From Halapricum hydrolyticum (lineage in GTDB: Archaea > Halobacteriota > Halobacteria > Halobacteriales > Haloarculaceae), in assembly GCA_025517565.1 (NCBI GenBank), contig JAOPKD010000002.1, positions 1 through 64,000 on the forward strand: a stretch of 64,000 nt of DNA, written 5' to 3'. The notes below the pieces were generated by a model that was not told the origin of the DNA, searched no databases, and worked only from the letters and a program-made list of their open reading frames with translations. The position numbers were made by a program, and so were the translations under genes. Shown here one piece after another: positions 45,101 through 53,546 of the stretch (position 1 is the first letter of the stretch; every line of letters starts with the position of its first letter).

Positions 45101-45861
45101 TCACCGAGATCCGACGTCACCGTCGACGTGCCGGACCACGACGCCCCGTCGGGGCCAAAGACGCCGAAGTGTTTCGTGTAGCCGTTGGCCGTGACGGAGA
45201 CGCCGAGGACGTTCCCGCGGTCGGCCCACACCGAGACCTGCGAATCGTCGACCGGCCCGTCGTCAGTCGAGAACGTCAGCTCCGCGCCCCCGCCGTTGTA
45301 CTCGGCGAAGAACAGCGGGAGCCCGCGCGCGACGGTCACGTCCATGCGTTCGTACATCCCCGCGCCCCAGCTGGCCTGGACGTGCCAGTCGCCCCAGTCG
45401 TTCACGCGCGCCTCGTCGAACTCCTCGACGGCAGTGTGTCCGATCGTGACGCCCGGCGTGTCAGCAGCGTCGGCGAGAACCGTGTCCTGCTCGGCCGGAT
45501 CCCCGTCCCAGTCGGTCGGGTACCTGACGGTGAACCCGCGTGGGCCGGCCTCGCCGTGGTAGGGGTCTCCGATGACCGGGCCCGCGCTGTAGGTCCCGAA
45601 CAACAGCCCGCTCCACCAGTCGTTGGTCGGAATCGGCGGGGAGACGTTCTCGGTCACGTAGGTCGGGTCCGGTGGAGAGGGGTAATCGTATCCCCCGGGG
45701 ATGGCCGTCGTAAAGCTTCCCGCACCCACGTGTTCGACGTCGTCTTCGTCGATTTCGGCTGTCGTGACGCCTGTCCCGACACCGGCGATACCCGTCACCC
45801 CGACGCCCTGAACGAAGGTCCGTCGCGGAAGACTCACTGATGGCTGCTTTTGGTCTGACAT
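42148..45861 (-). CDS. Secreted GH81 endo-beta-1,3-glucanase with FN3, CBM6 and PGF-CTERM
   Basis: This 1237-residue protein starts MSDQKQPSVSLPRRTFVQGV, a Tat signal. GH81 spans about 55-740: PPIPTNDWWSGLLFGTYS, the catalytic-Asp patch YITDHHFHYGYLVYAAAEA, and NNQESSSEAVMAYAAMIRWGE with the active-site Glu residues. Two fibronectin III domains (about 795-970), a CBM6-like module (IEAEHFDTGGEGVSFHETTD ... WNFDWMAF, about 1010-1140), a Thr-rich linker and a PGF-CTERM (GPGFGMLATLAGLLGLGAYL plus acidic end) follow. It should cut laminarin-type beta-1,3-glucan at the cell surface, anchored by archaeosortase A. A start 19 codons upstream is rejected. Confidence 0.95.
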   Translation of the reverse strand: MSDQKQPSVSLPRRTFVQGVGVTGIAGVGTGVTTAEIDEDDVEHVGAGSFTTAIPGGYDYPSPPDPTYVTENVSPPIPTNDWWSGLLFGTYSAGPVIGDPYHGEAGPRGFTVRYPTDWDGDPAEQDTVLADAADTPGVTIGHTAVEEFDEARVNDWGDWHVQASWGAGMYERMDVTVARGLPLFFAEYNGGGAELTFSTDDGPVDDSQVSVWADRGNVLGVSVTANGYTKHFGVFGPDGASWSGTSTVTSDLGESDYLTVAILPEATTELLDQFEAYAYNVVRGTEIDWEYVESDGDGTPVSEVRTTYSFTTEAKPESGADGTLTALFPHQWKYAESELTDRTYWSVRGEMRVAAGESFTTTHTYRGILPFTPTEGTQDMDSLRSYVTRLREDYDRYVFDVPTSAYWVGKDFYRNSTAAALADRTGQTAERDYFLSAITDRLEGWLTAGDTALGTESGQELFYYDDELGSLFEYPTDFGSVEYITDHHFHYGYLVYAAAEAARQQPDWASSDNWGGMVERVVRDYANWERPDRDADLDPAGDPENAFPFLRNFDVYGGHSWAGGTVGNPKGNNQESSSEAVMAYAAMIRWGEMTGNRELRDAGIFLYTQETTAVWDYWFDPEGDSLPDDWGQEVSTFESAGPDFEYASAVWGGGYWRHLWWSPADPIETFGINWLPIGGHSFYLGHDLRYAQSNWSSMLAARDRHMDVDDPTSEFLGGWEPAAWGYRALSNPSDAAAIMADSLPIEPGGNSTPFIYNYVHFLNDAGLVDTSVVADTPFYQVFEDGDRRTYAAFNADSAEQTVTFSDGMELTVPAGEVVVAQSAEHYEPDTSPPTTPGNLSTTLTNSWAVELDWDESTDDSLVQYYAVYVDGDEHTTVGTPGVRIEGLDRDTAYEIEVAAVDPFENESERARVDVTTESEDTAPPTAPDGLQSPTKTKTSIDLSWNAASDVGEGSGVDSYLVSVDGEHYTEVDETAVSVTDLDPGTTYTLGVRTVDGAGNHSEPATITVATIAEAATQSPFEERATVPGKIEAEHFDTGGEGVSFHETTDTNQGGADYRDAPVDIGGSGGNYTLGWIEEGEWLEYSVTVESSGTYDVEVAVASAEGGGPLRVEVDGENVTGSIDVPNTGSWTAYQTVTGAEDVTLSAGEHVIRVVSEGGGWNFDWMAFRATGSGSSTTQAPETTTVETTASPQQQSKTTAPETTTGSGDGPGFGMLATLAGLLGLGAYLHSKDDTEKP

Positions 45862-46113
45862 AGTTGTGTTCTGAATACGGCCCGACGAACCGGACGCGAG
45901 CGGAATCACTACACCCAACGTCTTGGCGGAGTACGCACCACTAACGCCGCTGTGTCCGGCGACGGACCGATTGGTCGTCGATATATGCCCCTGGAACTTG
46001 ATAACTTTGTAAGGAAAAATGTGTTTTACCCACTACTGGAAACATATCCGACATACGTCCTCGAAACACCGTCGACCACCACGTATTTGAGAGTCGGTAG
46101 AGAGGTATAGTAT

Positions 46114-46992
46114 ATGCCAGAGGAGAACGATCAGCGACCGGGTAGCCGAGAGCGACTCGATCCAGAACAGCTCACGGCGGCACTGTCTTCGGACGACCCT
46201 ACGACGAGACGTGAAGCGATCGATGACTTCGGAGCGCTCGCTCGGACAGACCCCGACGCGGCCACGGATCACGTCGGTGCAGTGGCCGGTCGACTGGCCG
46301 ACGAGAGCCTCGTCGTGGCACGCGGTGCGGCCGAGGCACTGGTAGCGATCGCGAAAGAACGTCCCGACGCTCTCGTCGACCATCTCGACGCGATCGTCGA
46401 GTCGTTGTCGGCAGACGCCATCGATCTGTCGCTGGCCGGGGCCAAATTACTCGCACCCCTTGCGGTCGAGCACCCGGATGCCCTCGGGGAGTCCGCCGAC
46501 AGACTCCTCGAAATCCTCGCTGCGGACGACGTGCCGACCCCCGAGACAGCGGTTCCGGAAAGCATCGACCGAAGCGAGGCTCGCCAGCTCGTCCAGAACG
46601 TCCAGCAGGAAACGCTCGAACGACGGCAGTACGTCAGACGGACGGCAGCGAACGCACTCGTCGCCGTCGTGGAATCCGATCCGGCTTCCGTGACGGACGT
46701 CTCCGCCCTCGAGACGCTCCTCGACGACACTGATCCCGGAGTCGTCGGCCCCGCTCTCGATACGCTAGGCGTCATCGCAGAATCCGACTCCACGATCGTC
46801 CGTCCGGCGCTGGATTCGATCCTCGACTGCCTCGATCACGAGAACAGAACTGTGCGCGCACGCGCAGTGCGGACGCTCGGATACCTGGGCGAGGAGGCGG
46901 CAGTTCCTGCGCTCAGAGATGTCGCCGCCGAAGACGACGAGAAAGTCAGCGAACTGGCCGCCGAGACGGCTGCCTTTCTCTCCGACCAGTAA
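46114..46992 (+). CDS. HEAT-repeat protein
   Basis: The 292-residue acidic protein is made of HEAT/PBS-lyase-like alpha-alpha repeats of about 35-40 residues: DDPTTRREAIDDFGALARTDPD, DESLVVARGAAEALVAIAKE, VRRTAANALVAVVESDP, DTDPGVVGPALDTLGVIAES and NRTVRARAVRTLGYLGEEAAVPAL. Such proteins act as scaffolds or regulators. It is divergent from the GH81 gene across about 250 bp. No functional link is evident. Confidence 0.88.
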   Translation: MPEENDQRPGSRERLDPEQLTAALSSDDPTTRREAIDDFGALARTDPDAATDHVGAVAGRLADESLVVARGAAEALVAIAKERPDALVDHLDAIVESLSADAIDLSLAGAKLLAPLAVEHPDALGESADRLLEILAADDVPTPETAVPESIDRSEARQLVQNVQQETLERRQYVRRTAANALVAVVESDPASVTDVSALETLLDDTDPGVVGPALDTLGVIAESDSTIVRPALDSILDCLDHENRTVRARAVRTLGYLGEEAAVPALRDVAAEDDEKVSELAAETAAFLSDQ

Positions 46993-46999
46993 CTGGATT

Positions 47000-47230
47000 T
47001 CAGTCCATCGCTCGTTTCGTGCAGTACCAGTAGGCCGATCCGAAGACGACCAGACAGAGAGCGACGATGATCGCGTCGATGACGGCGATGGCGTATCCCG
47101 CAGTGTCGTTCTCCAGGAGCAGTAGCGGGAAGGCGAGCAACAGCCCCATGACGATGACCACCGTCAGCACTAGCGGCATCTTGTCTCTCTGGCTACAGAT
47201 GGCGTCGAGGACGGCTTCACCTACAGTCAT
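47000..47230 (-). CDS. Small two-helix membrane protein
   Basis: The 76-residue protein has two hydrophobic helices (about 19-38 and 43-66) and an end YWYCTKRAMD. It is convergent with the HEAT gene, 7 bp apart, and follows the transporter ATPase in direction. No family recognised. It could be an accessory protein, but nothing shows that. Confidence 0.55.
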   Translation of the reverse strand: MTVGEAVLDAICSQRDKMPLVLTVVIVMGLLLAFPLLLLENDTAGYAIAVIDAIIVALCLVVFGSAYWYCTKRAMD

Positions 47231-47288
47231 GGATTCGTGTTCTCACAGACCGCTAAATAACTTGGCGATGGGAGTGTCCTGAGGACAG

Positions 47289-48389
47289 TCAGTCTTCGAT
47301 CTCCGGGCTGTCCCAGTATTCGTGATCCTCGTCGGACCGGAAGCAGGCGACGAGGTGACGGTCACCGTGGGTCTCCAGTTCCGGCTGTTCCTTCGGGCAG
47401 GCCGTTCTGGCCTTCGGACACCGTGTATGGAACCGACAGCCGCTCGGTGGGTTGATCGGATCGGGGATGTCGATCTTGCGCATGGGTGGCTCGCCTGCCT
47501 CTGTGGCGTCCAGTGCGAGGTTCGGTGTCGCCCATCGCAGTACCTCGGTGTAGGGATGTTGCGGCTCGCTGATCAGACGCTCTGCCGGGCCAACTTCGAC
47601 CAGGTTACCGAGATACATGACTCCCACACGGCCGTCGCCATGCTCGGCGAAGTAGCGCGCGTTCGAGAGGTCGTGCGAGACGAACACGAACGAGGTGTTG
47701 AAGTCGTCCTGCAGGTCGAGCATCAGGTCCATCATCTCGACGCGAAGCGAGACGTCGAGTGCGCTGATCGCCTCGTCGGCCAGGATGACGTCGGGGTTCA
47801 TCAGGAGCGCCCGCGAGAGTGCGACACGCTGTTTCTCGCCTCCGCTGAGCTGGTGTGGGTAGCGGTCCGCGAAGTCGTGTGCGGGCGTCATCCCGACGCG
47901 CTCCAGCAGCGAGTAGATCCGCTCACGCCGTTCGCCGGCGCTCACGCCGGGATGTGTCAGTCTGATCGGTTCGGACAGAATCTCGACGATCCGTCGGTTC
48001 GGATTGAGCGAGCTTCCGGGGTCCTGGTGGATGATCTGCAGCGACGAGCGGATCTCGTCGAACGACAGGTCGGTGTTCCCGGCTTTCGTCTCCCAGATGT
48101 CCCGGCCGCGGTACTTTACGGATCCGCCGGTCGGACGCTGGAGCCCGATCATCGTCTTCCCGAGCGTGGTCTTTCCACACCCGCTCTCTCCGACGAGCAC
48201 GAGAACGTCGTTCTCTTGGATATCGAGGGAAACGCCGTCGACTGCTCTGACGACGTCCGGCTCTTCGAAGAGATCCAGCAGACCCTGTTCTTTCTCGAAG
48301 TGTACCTCGACGTTCTCCAGGGAGATCAGGGGCTCGTCGGCGCTGTCGGTGCTGTCGTCGGTCCCTGCCGTCGCGTCTGGTCGGCTCAT
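47289..48389 (-). CDS. Opp/Dpp-type ABC transporter ATPase F
   Basis: This 366-residue ATPase has Walker A GESGCGKTTLGK, signature LSGGEKQRVALSRAL, Walker B VILADEAISALD and the oligopeptide_HPY C-terminal domain with GCRFHTRCPKARTACP (four Cys, Fe-S-like motif). These features mark the DppF/OppF subfamily. Its ATG overlaps the stop of ATPase D (ATGA, 4 bp). Last gene of the five-gene importer. The neighbouring glucanase and glucosidase suggest an oligosaccharide cargo. Confidence 0.94.
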   Translation of the reverse strand: MSRPDATAGTDDSTDSADEPLISLENVEVHFEKEQGLLDLFEEPDVVRAVDGVSLDIQENDVLVLVGESGCGKTTLGKTMIGLQRPTGGSVKYRGRDIWETKAGNTDLSFDEIRSSLQIIHQDPGSSLNPNRRIVEILSEPIRLTHPGVSAGERRERIYSLLERVGMTPAHDFADRYPHQLSGGEKQRVALSRALLMNPDVILADEAISALDVSLRVEMMDLMLDLQDDFNTSFVFVSHDLSNARYFAEHGDGRVGVMYLGNLVEVGPAERLISEPQHPYTEVLRWATPNLALDATEAGEPPMRKIDIPDPINPPSGCRFHTRCPKARTACPKEQPELETHGDRHLVACFRSDEDHEYWDSPEIED

Positions 48390-49465
48390 CGACTATCACC
48401 TCCCTTGGAGACACCGATCTCGTCGGCACCGGCGAAGTTGAGTGCGATCTCCGCTCTGGCCTGTTCCCAGTGGTGGCAGGCGACGGAGTGTTCGTCCTCG
48501 ATCAGCTGGAACTCCGGATCGAAGGCGGTACACTCCTCGGACGCGAGCGGACATCGATCGGCGTAGGAACAGCCGTCCGGGACGTTGACGGGTGCTGGAC
48601 TCTTTCCCGGGATGGGTTTCATGTCTTCGAGCGGGGCGTCGATGTTCGGTGTCGAGTTGAGCAGCGCCCGCGTGTAGGGATGCCCGGACTGACCGATGAT
48701 CTGGTCTCGCGGCCCGGCTTCGACGAGCTCGAAGGCGTACAGCACCGCCATCCTGTCGGCCAGCGACGCGACCAGCGGCAGGTCGTGCGTGATGAACACC
48801 ATCGTCACCTCGTACTTTTCTTTGAGGTCCTCGAGCAACATCAGGATCGACCGCTGCATCAACAGGTCCAGTGCGGCCGTCGGCTCGTCCATGACGAGCA
48901 CTTCCGGCTCCAGGAGCATACTCAGGGCGATGAGCGCACGCTGTTGCATCCCGCCGCTGAGTTCGTGGGGATACGAGTCGAGGACGCGCTCGGGATCGAG
49001 GTAGAGGTCAGAGAGAAGTTGCCGCGCGAAGTCCATCCCCTCGGAGACGTCCTCGTCGTGTGCTCGGAGGGTGTCCTTGAAGTGACTCCCGACTTTCATT
49101 GTCGGGTTGAACGAGCTCATCGCACCCTGGAACACCATCGACACGTCTGCCCAGCGGTAGGATCTGAGCTCTTCGTCACTCAGGTTTAACACGTCGATTG
49201 TCGTGTCTTCGTCCGGGTGGTAGAGGATCTCCCCGGAGAGTCGCCCCGGGGCCGGAATGGCGTCGAGCATCGCCGAGGCGAGCATCGACTTGCCGCTCCC
49301 GCTCTCGCCGACCACACCGACGATCTCGTCGCGTTCGATCGAGAAGGTGACGTCGTTCAGGACGTGGGTGTCTCCGCCGTCGTAGGTGACACTCGCGTTC
49401 TTTATCTCCAGTATCGGGTCTTCGACTTCGTCTGCTCCAGTCAGCTGTTGGCTTTCGATAGTCAT
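48386..49465 (-). CDS. Opp/Dpp-type ABC transporter ATPase D
   Basis: This 359-residue ATPase has Walker A GESGSGKSMLA, signature LSGGMQQRALIALSML, Walker B VLVMDEPTAALD, H-loop ITHDLPLVA and the C-terminal cluster GCSYADRCPLASEECTAF. It is of the DppD/OppD subfamily. The start codon follows immediately after the stop codon of permease C, so translation is coupled. It pairs with ATPase F to drive the importer. Confidence 0.94.
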   Translation of the reverse strand: MTIESQQLTGADEVEDPILEIKNASVTYDGGDTHVLNDVTFSIERDEIVGVVGESGSGKSMLASAMLDAIPAPGRLSGEILYHPDEDTTIDVLNLSDEELRSYRWADVSMVFQGAMSSFNPTMKVGSHFKDTLRAHDEDVSEGMDFARQLLSDLYLDPERVLDSYPHELSGGMQQRALIALSMLLEPEVLVMDEPTAALDLLMQRSILMLLEDLKEKYEVTMVFITHDLPLVASLADRMAVLYAFELVEAGPRDQIIGQSGHPYTRALLNSTPNIDAPLEDMKPIPGKSPAPVNVPDGCSYADRCPLASEECTAFDPEFQLIEDEHSVACHHWEQARAEIALNFAGADEIGVSKGGDSR

Positions 49466-50482
49466 CTAGAGCACCTCCGTGGTCCTCGAGTCGCCTTCTT
49501 CCGCAGTCGATTCGGACTCCCCTGCCAGCCGAGTCCGGACACGGGGGTTGAACACCCGGTCCATGCCCTGTCCCAGCAGGATCAACGAGAGGGAGATCCC
49601 CATGATGGCGATCATCGGGAAGATGAGCCAGTGTGCGGCCTGCCACGTGAACAGCGCACCGCCGCTGTAGGCGTAGTTCAGCGTGACGCCCCAGTTCTGG
49701 GTCGAGAAGGGCAACACGCCCAGGAAGAACAGCCCGATGGACGCGAACACGACGTACCGGGCTGCGAAGACGAAGTTCACCGTCACGTACGGCATCAGGT
49801 TCGGGATGACGTCTTTCAGCAGGATACGCGGCGTGCTCATACCCATCGTCCGGGAGGCCTCCACGTAGTTGTCCTCGCGGATCGTCAGGACCTGCGAGCG
49901 CAACGATCGTCCGAGACCGGCCCAGTAGTTGACGTTGATGAGGATCCCGAGGACGATCGGGTTCTTGGGGTTGAACGTCACGGCGAGGATGATCACCAGC
50001 GGGAGACCGGGGATGGCCATCATCACGTCCGAGAACGACATGAGGACTCGATCGACCATTCCGCCCTTGTATCCGGCCAGCGTCCCGATGATCACGGCGA
50101 TCACCGTCGCCCAGAGACCACCGGCGATGATCATCAGCAGGACGTCAGGCGTGGAGTGAATGATCAGCGACAGCAAGTCCACGCCCGACATCGTCGTCCC
50201 GAGCGGGTAATCCAGGCTCTGGAACGCCGTTTCGAGGCGTGGCGCCTGGTTCGTCGAGGGTGCACGGTAGAGGTCGAAGACCGCGACGAACGCCATCGCG
50301 ATGTAGACACTCATGATAAGCAGCCCGATACGCGTGCGCCCGTCCGACCAGGCGACCAGCGCTGGCTTCCGGATCCGCTCCTCGAAATACTCGCTGAGTC
50401 TGTCCCGAAGCGTCACCTCCGGTGATTCGCTGCTCGCGCTTCGCCAGTTGACGTTCTCCTGTTTCTCGGCTTCAGTAGGCAT
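49466..50482 (-). CDS. Opp/Dpp-type ABC permease C
   Basis: The 338-residue permease has about six helices, an N-terminal OppC_N part (RKPALVAWSDGRTRIGLLIMSVYIAMAFVAVF) and the EAA loop EDNYVEASRTMGMSTPRILLKDVIPNLMPYV. The ATG at 50482 overlaps permease B by 11 bp; a GTG at 50491 is possible. Partner of permease B. Confidence 0.93.
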   Translation of the reverse strand: MPTEAEKQENVNWRSASSESPEVTLRDRLSEYFEERIRKPALVAWSDGRTRIGLLIMSVYIAMAFVAVFDLYRAPSTNQAPRLETAFQSLDYPLGTTMSGVDLLSLIIHSTPDVLLMIIAGGLWATVIAVIIGTLAGYKGGMVDRVLMSFSDVMMAIPGLPLVIILAVTFNPKNPIVLGILINVNYWAGLGRSLRSQVLTIREDNYVEASRTMGMSTPRILLKDVIPNLMPYVTVNFVFAARYVVFASIGLFFLGVLPFSTQNWGVTLNYAYSGGALFTWQAAHWLIFPMIAIMGISLSLILLGQGMDRVFNPRVRTRLAGESESTAEEGDSRTTEVL

Positions 50483-51473
50483 CGGACTCACCCTGGCTGA
50501 TTCGTGGGTCGATCTTGCTGTAGGTCAGGTCCGCGATGTAGACGCCGATCACCAGTGCGACTGTGATGACCAGGAACGTCCCCATCATCAGGGGGTAATC
50601 GTTGGACTCGAGCGCGGACCACAGGTAGTACCCGAGCCCGGGATAGGAGAATATCTGTTCGAGAATCACGGTACCGCCGAGGCGGAAGCCAAGCAGCAGG
50701 AGGAACCCGGTGTACAAGGGGAGAATCGCGTTCCGGGCGACGTACCACGTCGCGATTCGTCGATCAGCCAGCCCGCGGAGTCGGGCCACCTCCACGTAGT
50801 CGTTGCCCAGCACCTGGATGCTGTTGCCGCGCATCGCGAGTGCCTGTCCGCCGATACCGCCGATGGTGTAGGAGAAGATCGGGAGCGCGGCGTGTTCGAG
50901 GGCGCTCACCAAAAACTCCAGCGTCAGCCCGGGCTCGACGTCAGTCCCGTGCGTCCCGGCGGTCGGGAACCACTGGAACTGGTAGGCCAGGATGAACAGA
51001 GCGAGTACGGCGATCACGTAGAACGGGATGGACATCAGGCTGATCGAGAGAGCCGAGATGGCTTTGTCGAACCGGGAGCCTTCCCAGTACGCCTGGATCG
51101 CGCCGAGCAAGATTCCGAACAGGAAGATGAGGACCGTCGAGACGAGGACGATGAAGACGGTCCAGGGAACTGCCTCCGCGACGACCTGCGCGACGGGTTT
51201 CCCGAGCGAGATTGACTCGCCGAAGTCGCCTTGCATGGCCGAGAGCATGTAATCGATGTACTGCCTCCAGAGCGGTGCGTCCGGCTGGATGTTCTGGAGG
51301 TTGGCGATGCGCGCATCCACTTCCGAGGCGGGCACGCCCTGCCTGAGCAGTCTGACGCGAAGCTGTGTGAACGGTCCACCTGGAAGGAGTCGAATCAACC
51401 CGAACGTAAGGCTAGTAACTATGAATACGGTTGCGAACACCCTGGCCGTTCGGCGAATATAATAATTTCCCAT
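50472..51473 (-). CDS. Opp/Dpp-type ABC permease B
   Basis: The 333-residue permease has about six helices. Family patches are MGNYYIRRTARVFATVFIVTSLTFGLIRLLPGGP and GDFGESISLGKPVAQVV, and the EAA loop is NDYVEVARLRGLADRRIATWYVARNAILPL. It lies 66 bp downstream of the binding-protein gene, a gap that may hold a processing site or weaker termination for higher expression of the binding protein. Confidence 0.93.
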   Translation of the reverse strand: MGNYYIRRTARVFATVFIVTSLTFGLIRLLPGGPFTQLRVRLLRQGVPASEVDARIANLQNIQPDAPLWRQYIDYMLSAMQGDFGESISLGKPVAQVVAEAVPWTVFIVLVSTVLIFLFGILLGAIQAYWEGSRFDKAISALSISLMSIPFYVIAVLALFILAYQFQWFPTAGTHGTDVEPGLTLEFLVSALEHAALPIFSYTIGGIGGQALAMRGNSIQVLGNDYVEVARLRGLADRRIATWYVARNAILPLYTGFLLLLGFRLGGTVILEQIFSYPGLGYYLWSALESNDYPLMMGTFLVITVALVIGVYIADLTYSKIDPRISQGESDAY

Positions 51474-51539
51474 AATCGTGATTTCGAATAGTGCTATATA
51501 TTTTTGTTGGTATGAGCGGCTGTTCTCCGATCGTCAATC

Positions 51540-53345
51540 CTAGTTCCCTTCAGCGGTTAGCTTGCCGACGCGCGGCAGCCACTGGGTGGCCCACTTGACG
51601 CCGAGCGCGGGATCGTCTTCCGACGGGGCACTGAAGTCCTGACTGCTGATCCACGTCTGCTCTTGCTTCTCGGTAACGCCCAGGAAGGGCAGCGTCTGGT
51701 TGTGGTGCCACGCCACCCGACGGATGACCTCGGTCACCTCGTCTTCGTCGGTCATAGTCGCGACTTGCTTGATCTCTTCGAGCGGGCTGATCGTCATCTC
51801 GCCGGAGCCGTCCATCGCGGGGATAGTCTTCTCTCCGGTCGGGAATTCGTGTCCGCCGTCGATGTCGGGGCACTGCATCTCCCAGCGGAGCGGATAGAAG
51901 GGGAACGACGACCGTGCGCCGCCGGGCAGCCAGTAGAACGCACCAAGCGCGAAGTTGTTCTCGACATACCCACCGAAGTAGTCACCCATCGGCTTCGAGT
52001 CGATCTCCAGGTCGAACCCGAAGGAGTTCAGCTGGTCGACGACGGTGTTGGTCGCCGTCGTCCAGTCGGTCCACCCTGCCGGTGTAACGTACGTCGCACT
52101 GATCGCGTTTCCGTCGCTGTCCTGCCACGTGCCGCCGCTCTTGCTGTAGCCGGCGTCGCGAAGCAGGTCGGCGGCCTTCTGGTCCTGCGTCGAGGACTTC
52201 CCGTACGACTCGAAGTTGTCCATGTCGTCACCGAGCCACCCCTCCTGGTCGCCGGCCGCGATACCGGTAACCACGTCGGGAGCCACCTTCGTCCGCGGAC
52301 CGGCGTTCCCGGCGACTGCCTCCCGGTTGACGACGTGTGCGACCGCTTTGCGGACGTTCAGCTTGCCGAAGTGTTCGTGATCGTGGTTGAACACGATACC
52401 GTACCCCCACTTCGCGGGCGTGTTGATCTCCTGCGTGTGACCTGGCATGCTGTTGGCGATGTTCGGTGGAGCGAACAGGCTGTACATGCCATCGAGTTCC
52501 CCACCCATCAGCCCCTGCTGGAGCGAGGTGTTGTCAGAGCGGTTCAGCAACTGGATGCGGGTGAAGTTCACGTTGTCCGCGTTGTAGTACTCCTCGTTGC
52601 GCGTGAGCTCCCAGGACTGCTTGTCCTTGGAATCGAAACTGAACGAGCCGTTGGCGACGACGTCTTCCTCCCACGCGAACTCCTGGTACGCAGAGGCTTC
52701 CTTGTCGAGGAATTCCTTGTAGACTGGGTGGTAGGCGAAGATGCGGTCTCCCTGGGACCCGATCGCGTGTTTGAGCAGGAGGGGGTTCGTCTCCTCTTTG
52801 AGCTGGAAGACGACGGTCTTCTCGTCTTCGCCCTCTTCGACGCTGTCGGCGAAGTCCCAGATTGCCGCCCCTGTCTTCTTCTGCAACCGGAACTGTGTCA
52901 GGAGGTCACGTGCGGTAACCGGCTCCCCGGTGTCCCAGTTGAGGTCCTCTCGGATCTTGAGTGTGAACGTCGTGCCGTCGACGGACCAGTCCTCGAGTCC
53001 CGCCATCCCGAACTCCTTCGTCTCGAAGTTGTAGGACACGAACCGCTCGAAGACGTGTGACCCGGGGATGACGTCGTAGTTCTGTGTCGCGTCCGGATTG
53101 AGGTGCATGTTCGCGGGAACACCGTTGTTCGTCGCGCCGACGAACGCGGTGTCGTACACCGTCGAACCACCGTTGCCGTTGCCGTTGCCGTTACCGTTGC
53201 CGTTGCCGTTGCCGTTACCGTTACCGTTGCCGTCGTCGCTTCCGCCGCCACAGCCCGCAAGCGCGGCTGCTCCAGACACTCCTGTAAGACGAATGAATTG
53301 TCTACGATTCACTAGGTCACCGTATCCGCTGCTGTCGTTCGACAT
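51540..53345 (-). CDS. Family-5 (Opp/Dpp-type) substrate-binding lipoprotein
   Basis: The 601-residue SBP_bac_5 protein has a Tat signal (NRRQFIRLTGVSGAAALAGC, lipobox Cys32), then a Gly-Asn linker (GN repeated about ten times, residues 39-57), then the binding domain (YEVIPGSHVFERFVSYNFET-like start; DNLNWDTGEPVTARDLLTQF-like cluster A). In archaea and Thermotoga, close relatives bind cello- and laminari-oligosaccharides; the neighbouring GH81 and GH3 genes favour that here over peptides. The ATG at 53345 drops 43 upstream codons. Confidence 0.92.
   Translation of the reverse strand: MSNDSSGYGDLVNRRQFIRLTGVSGAAALAGCGGGSDDGNGNGNGNGNGNGNGNGNGNGGSTVYDTAFVGATNNGVPANMHLNPDATQNYDVIPGSHVFERFVSYNFETKEFGMAGLEDWSVDGTTFTLKIREDLNWDTGEPVTARDLLTQFRLQKKTGAAIWDFADSVEEGEDEKTVVFQLKEETNPLLLKHAIGSQGDRIFAYHPVYKEFLDKEASAYQEFAWEEDVVANGSFSFDSKDKQSWELTRNEEYYNADNVNFTRIQLLNRSDNTSLQQGLMGGELDGMYSLFAPPNIANSMPGHTQEINTPAKWGYGIVFNHDHEHFGKLNVRKAVAHVVNREAVAGNAGPRTKVAPDVVTGIAAGDQEGWLGDDMDNFESYGKSSTQDQKAADLLRDAGYSKSGGTWQDSDGNAISATYVTPAGWTDWTTATNTVVDQLNSFGFDLEIDSKPMGDYFGGYVENNFALGAFYWLPGGARSSFPFYPLRWEMQCPDIDGGHEFPTGEKTIPAMDGSGEMTISPLEEIKQVATMTDEDEVTEVIRRVAWHHNQTLPFLGVTEKQEQTWISSQDFSAPSEDDPALGVKWATQWLPRVGKLTAEGN
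53168..53234. repeat. Hexamer microsatellite coding for Gly-Asn repeats
   Basis: About eleven units of CCGTTG/CCGTTA (minus strand reads GGTAAC/GGCAAC) encode the Gly-Asn linker after the lipobox of the binding protein. It keeps the frame when units are gained or lost, so linker length may vary between strains. Confidence 0.9.
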
Positions 53346-53546
53346 AGTTCGTGCACAAAGGGCACCCGATACATAATAAATCCTTTGGTAAATTAGCAAT
53401 GAGTATACATCACATGGTACCTCGATCCCGGAACAGCGAGGACACGAGTATCGCGACATCCTCGCGAGAAACATCGGACGGTGTCGACCGACTACTCCGT
53501 TGATTCTGGGGAAAAGGTTAACAATGAGAATACAGAATTCGAAGCA

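Noticed and set aside
51663..53060. 465-codon plus-strand frame opposite the binding-protein gene
   Set aside because: It is an antisense shadow without motif; the minus strand encodes a lipobox protein.
53168..53234. Repeat tract considered as a CRISPR or origin iteron
   Set aside because: It is an in-frame hexamer coding for Gly-Asn within a lipoprotein linker.
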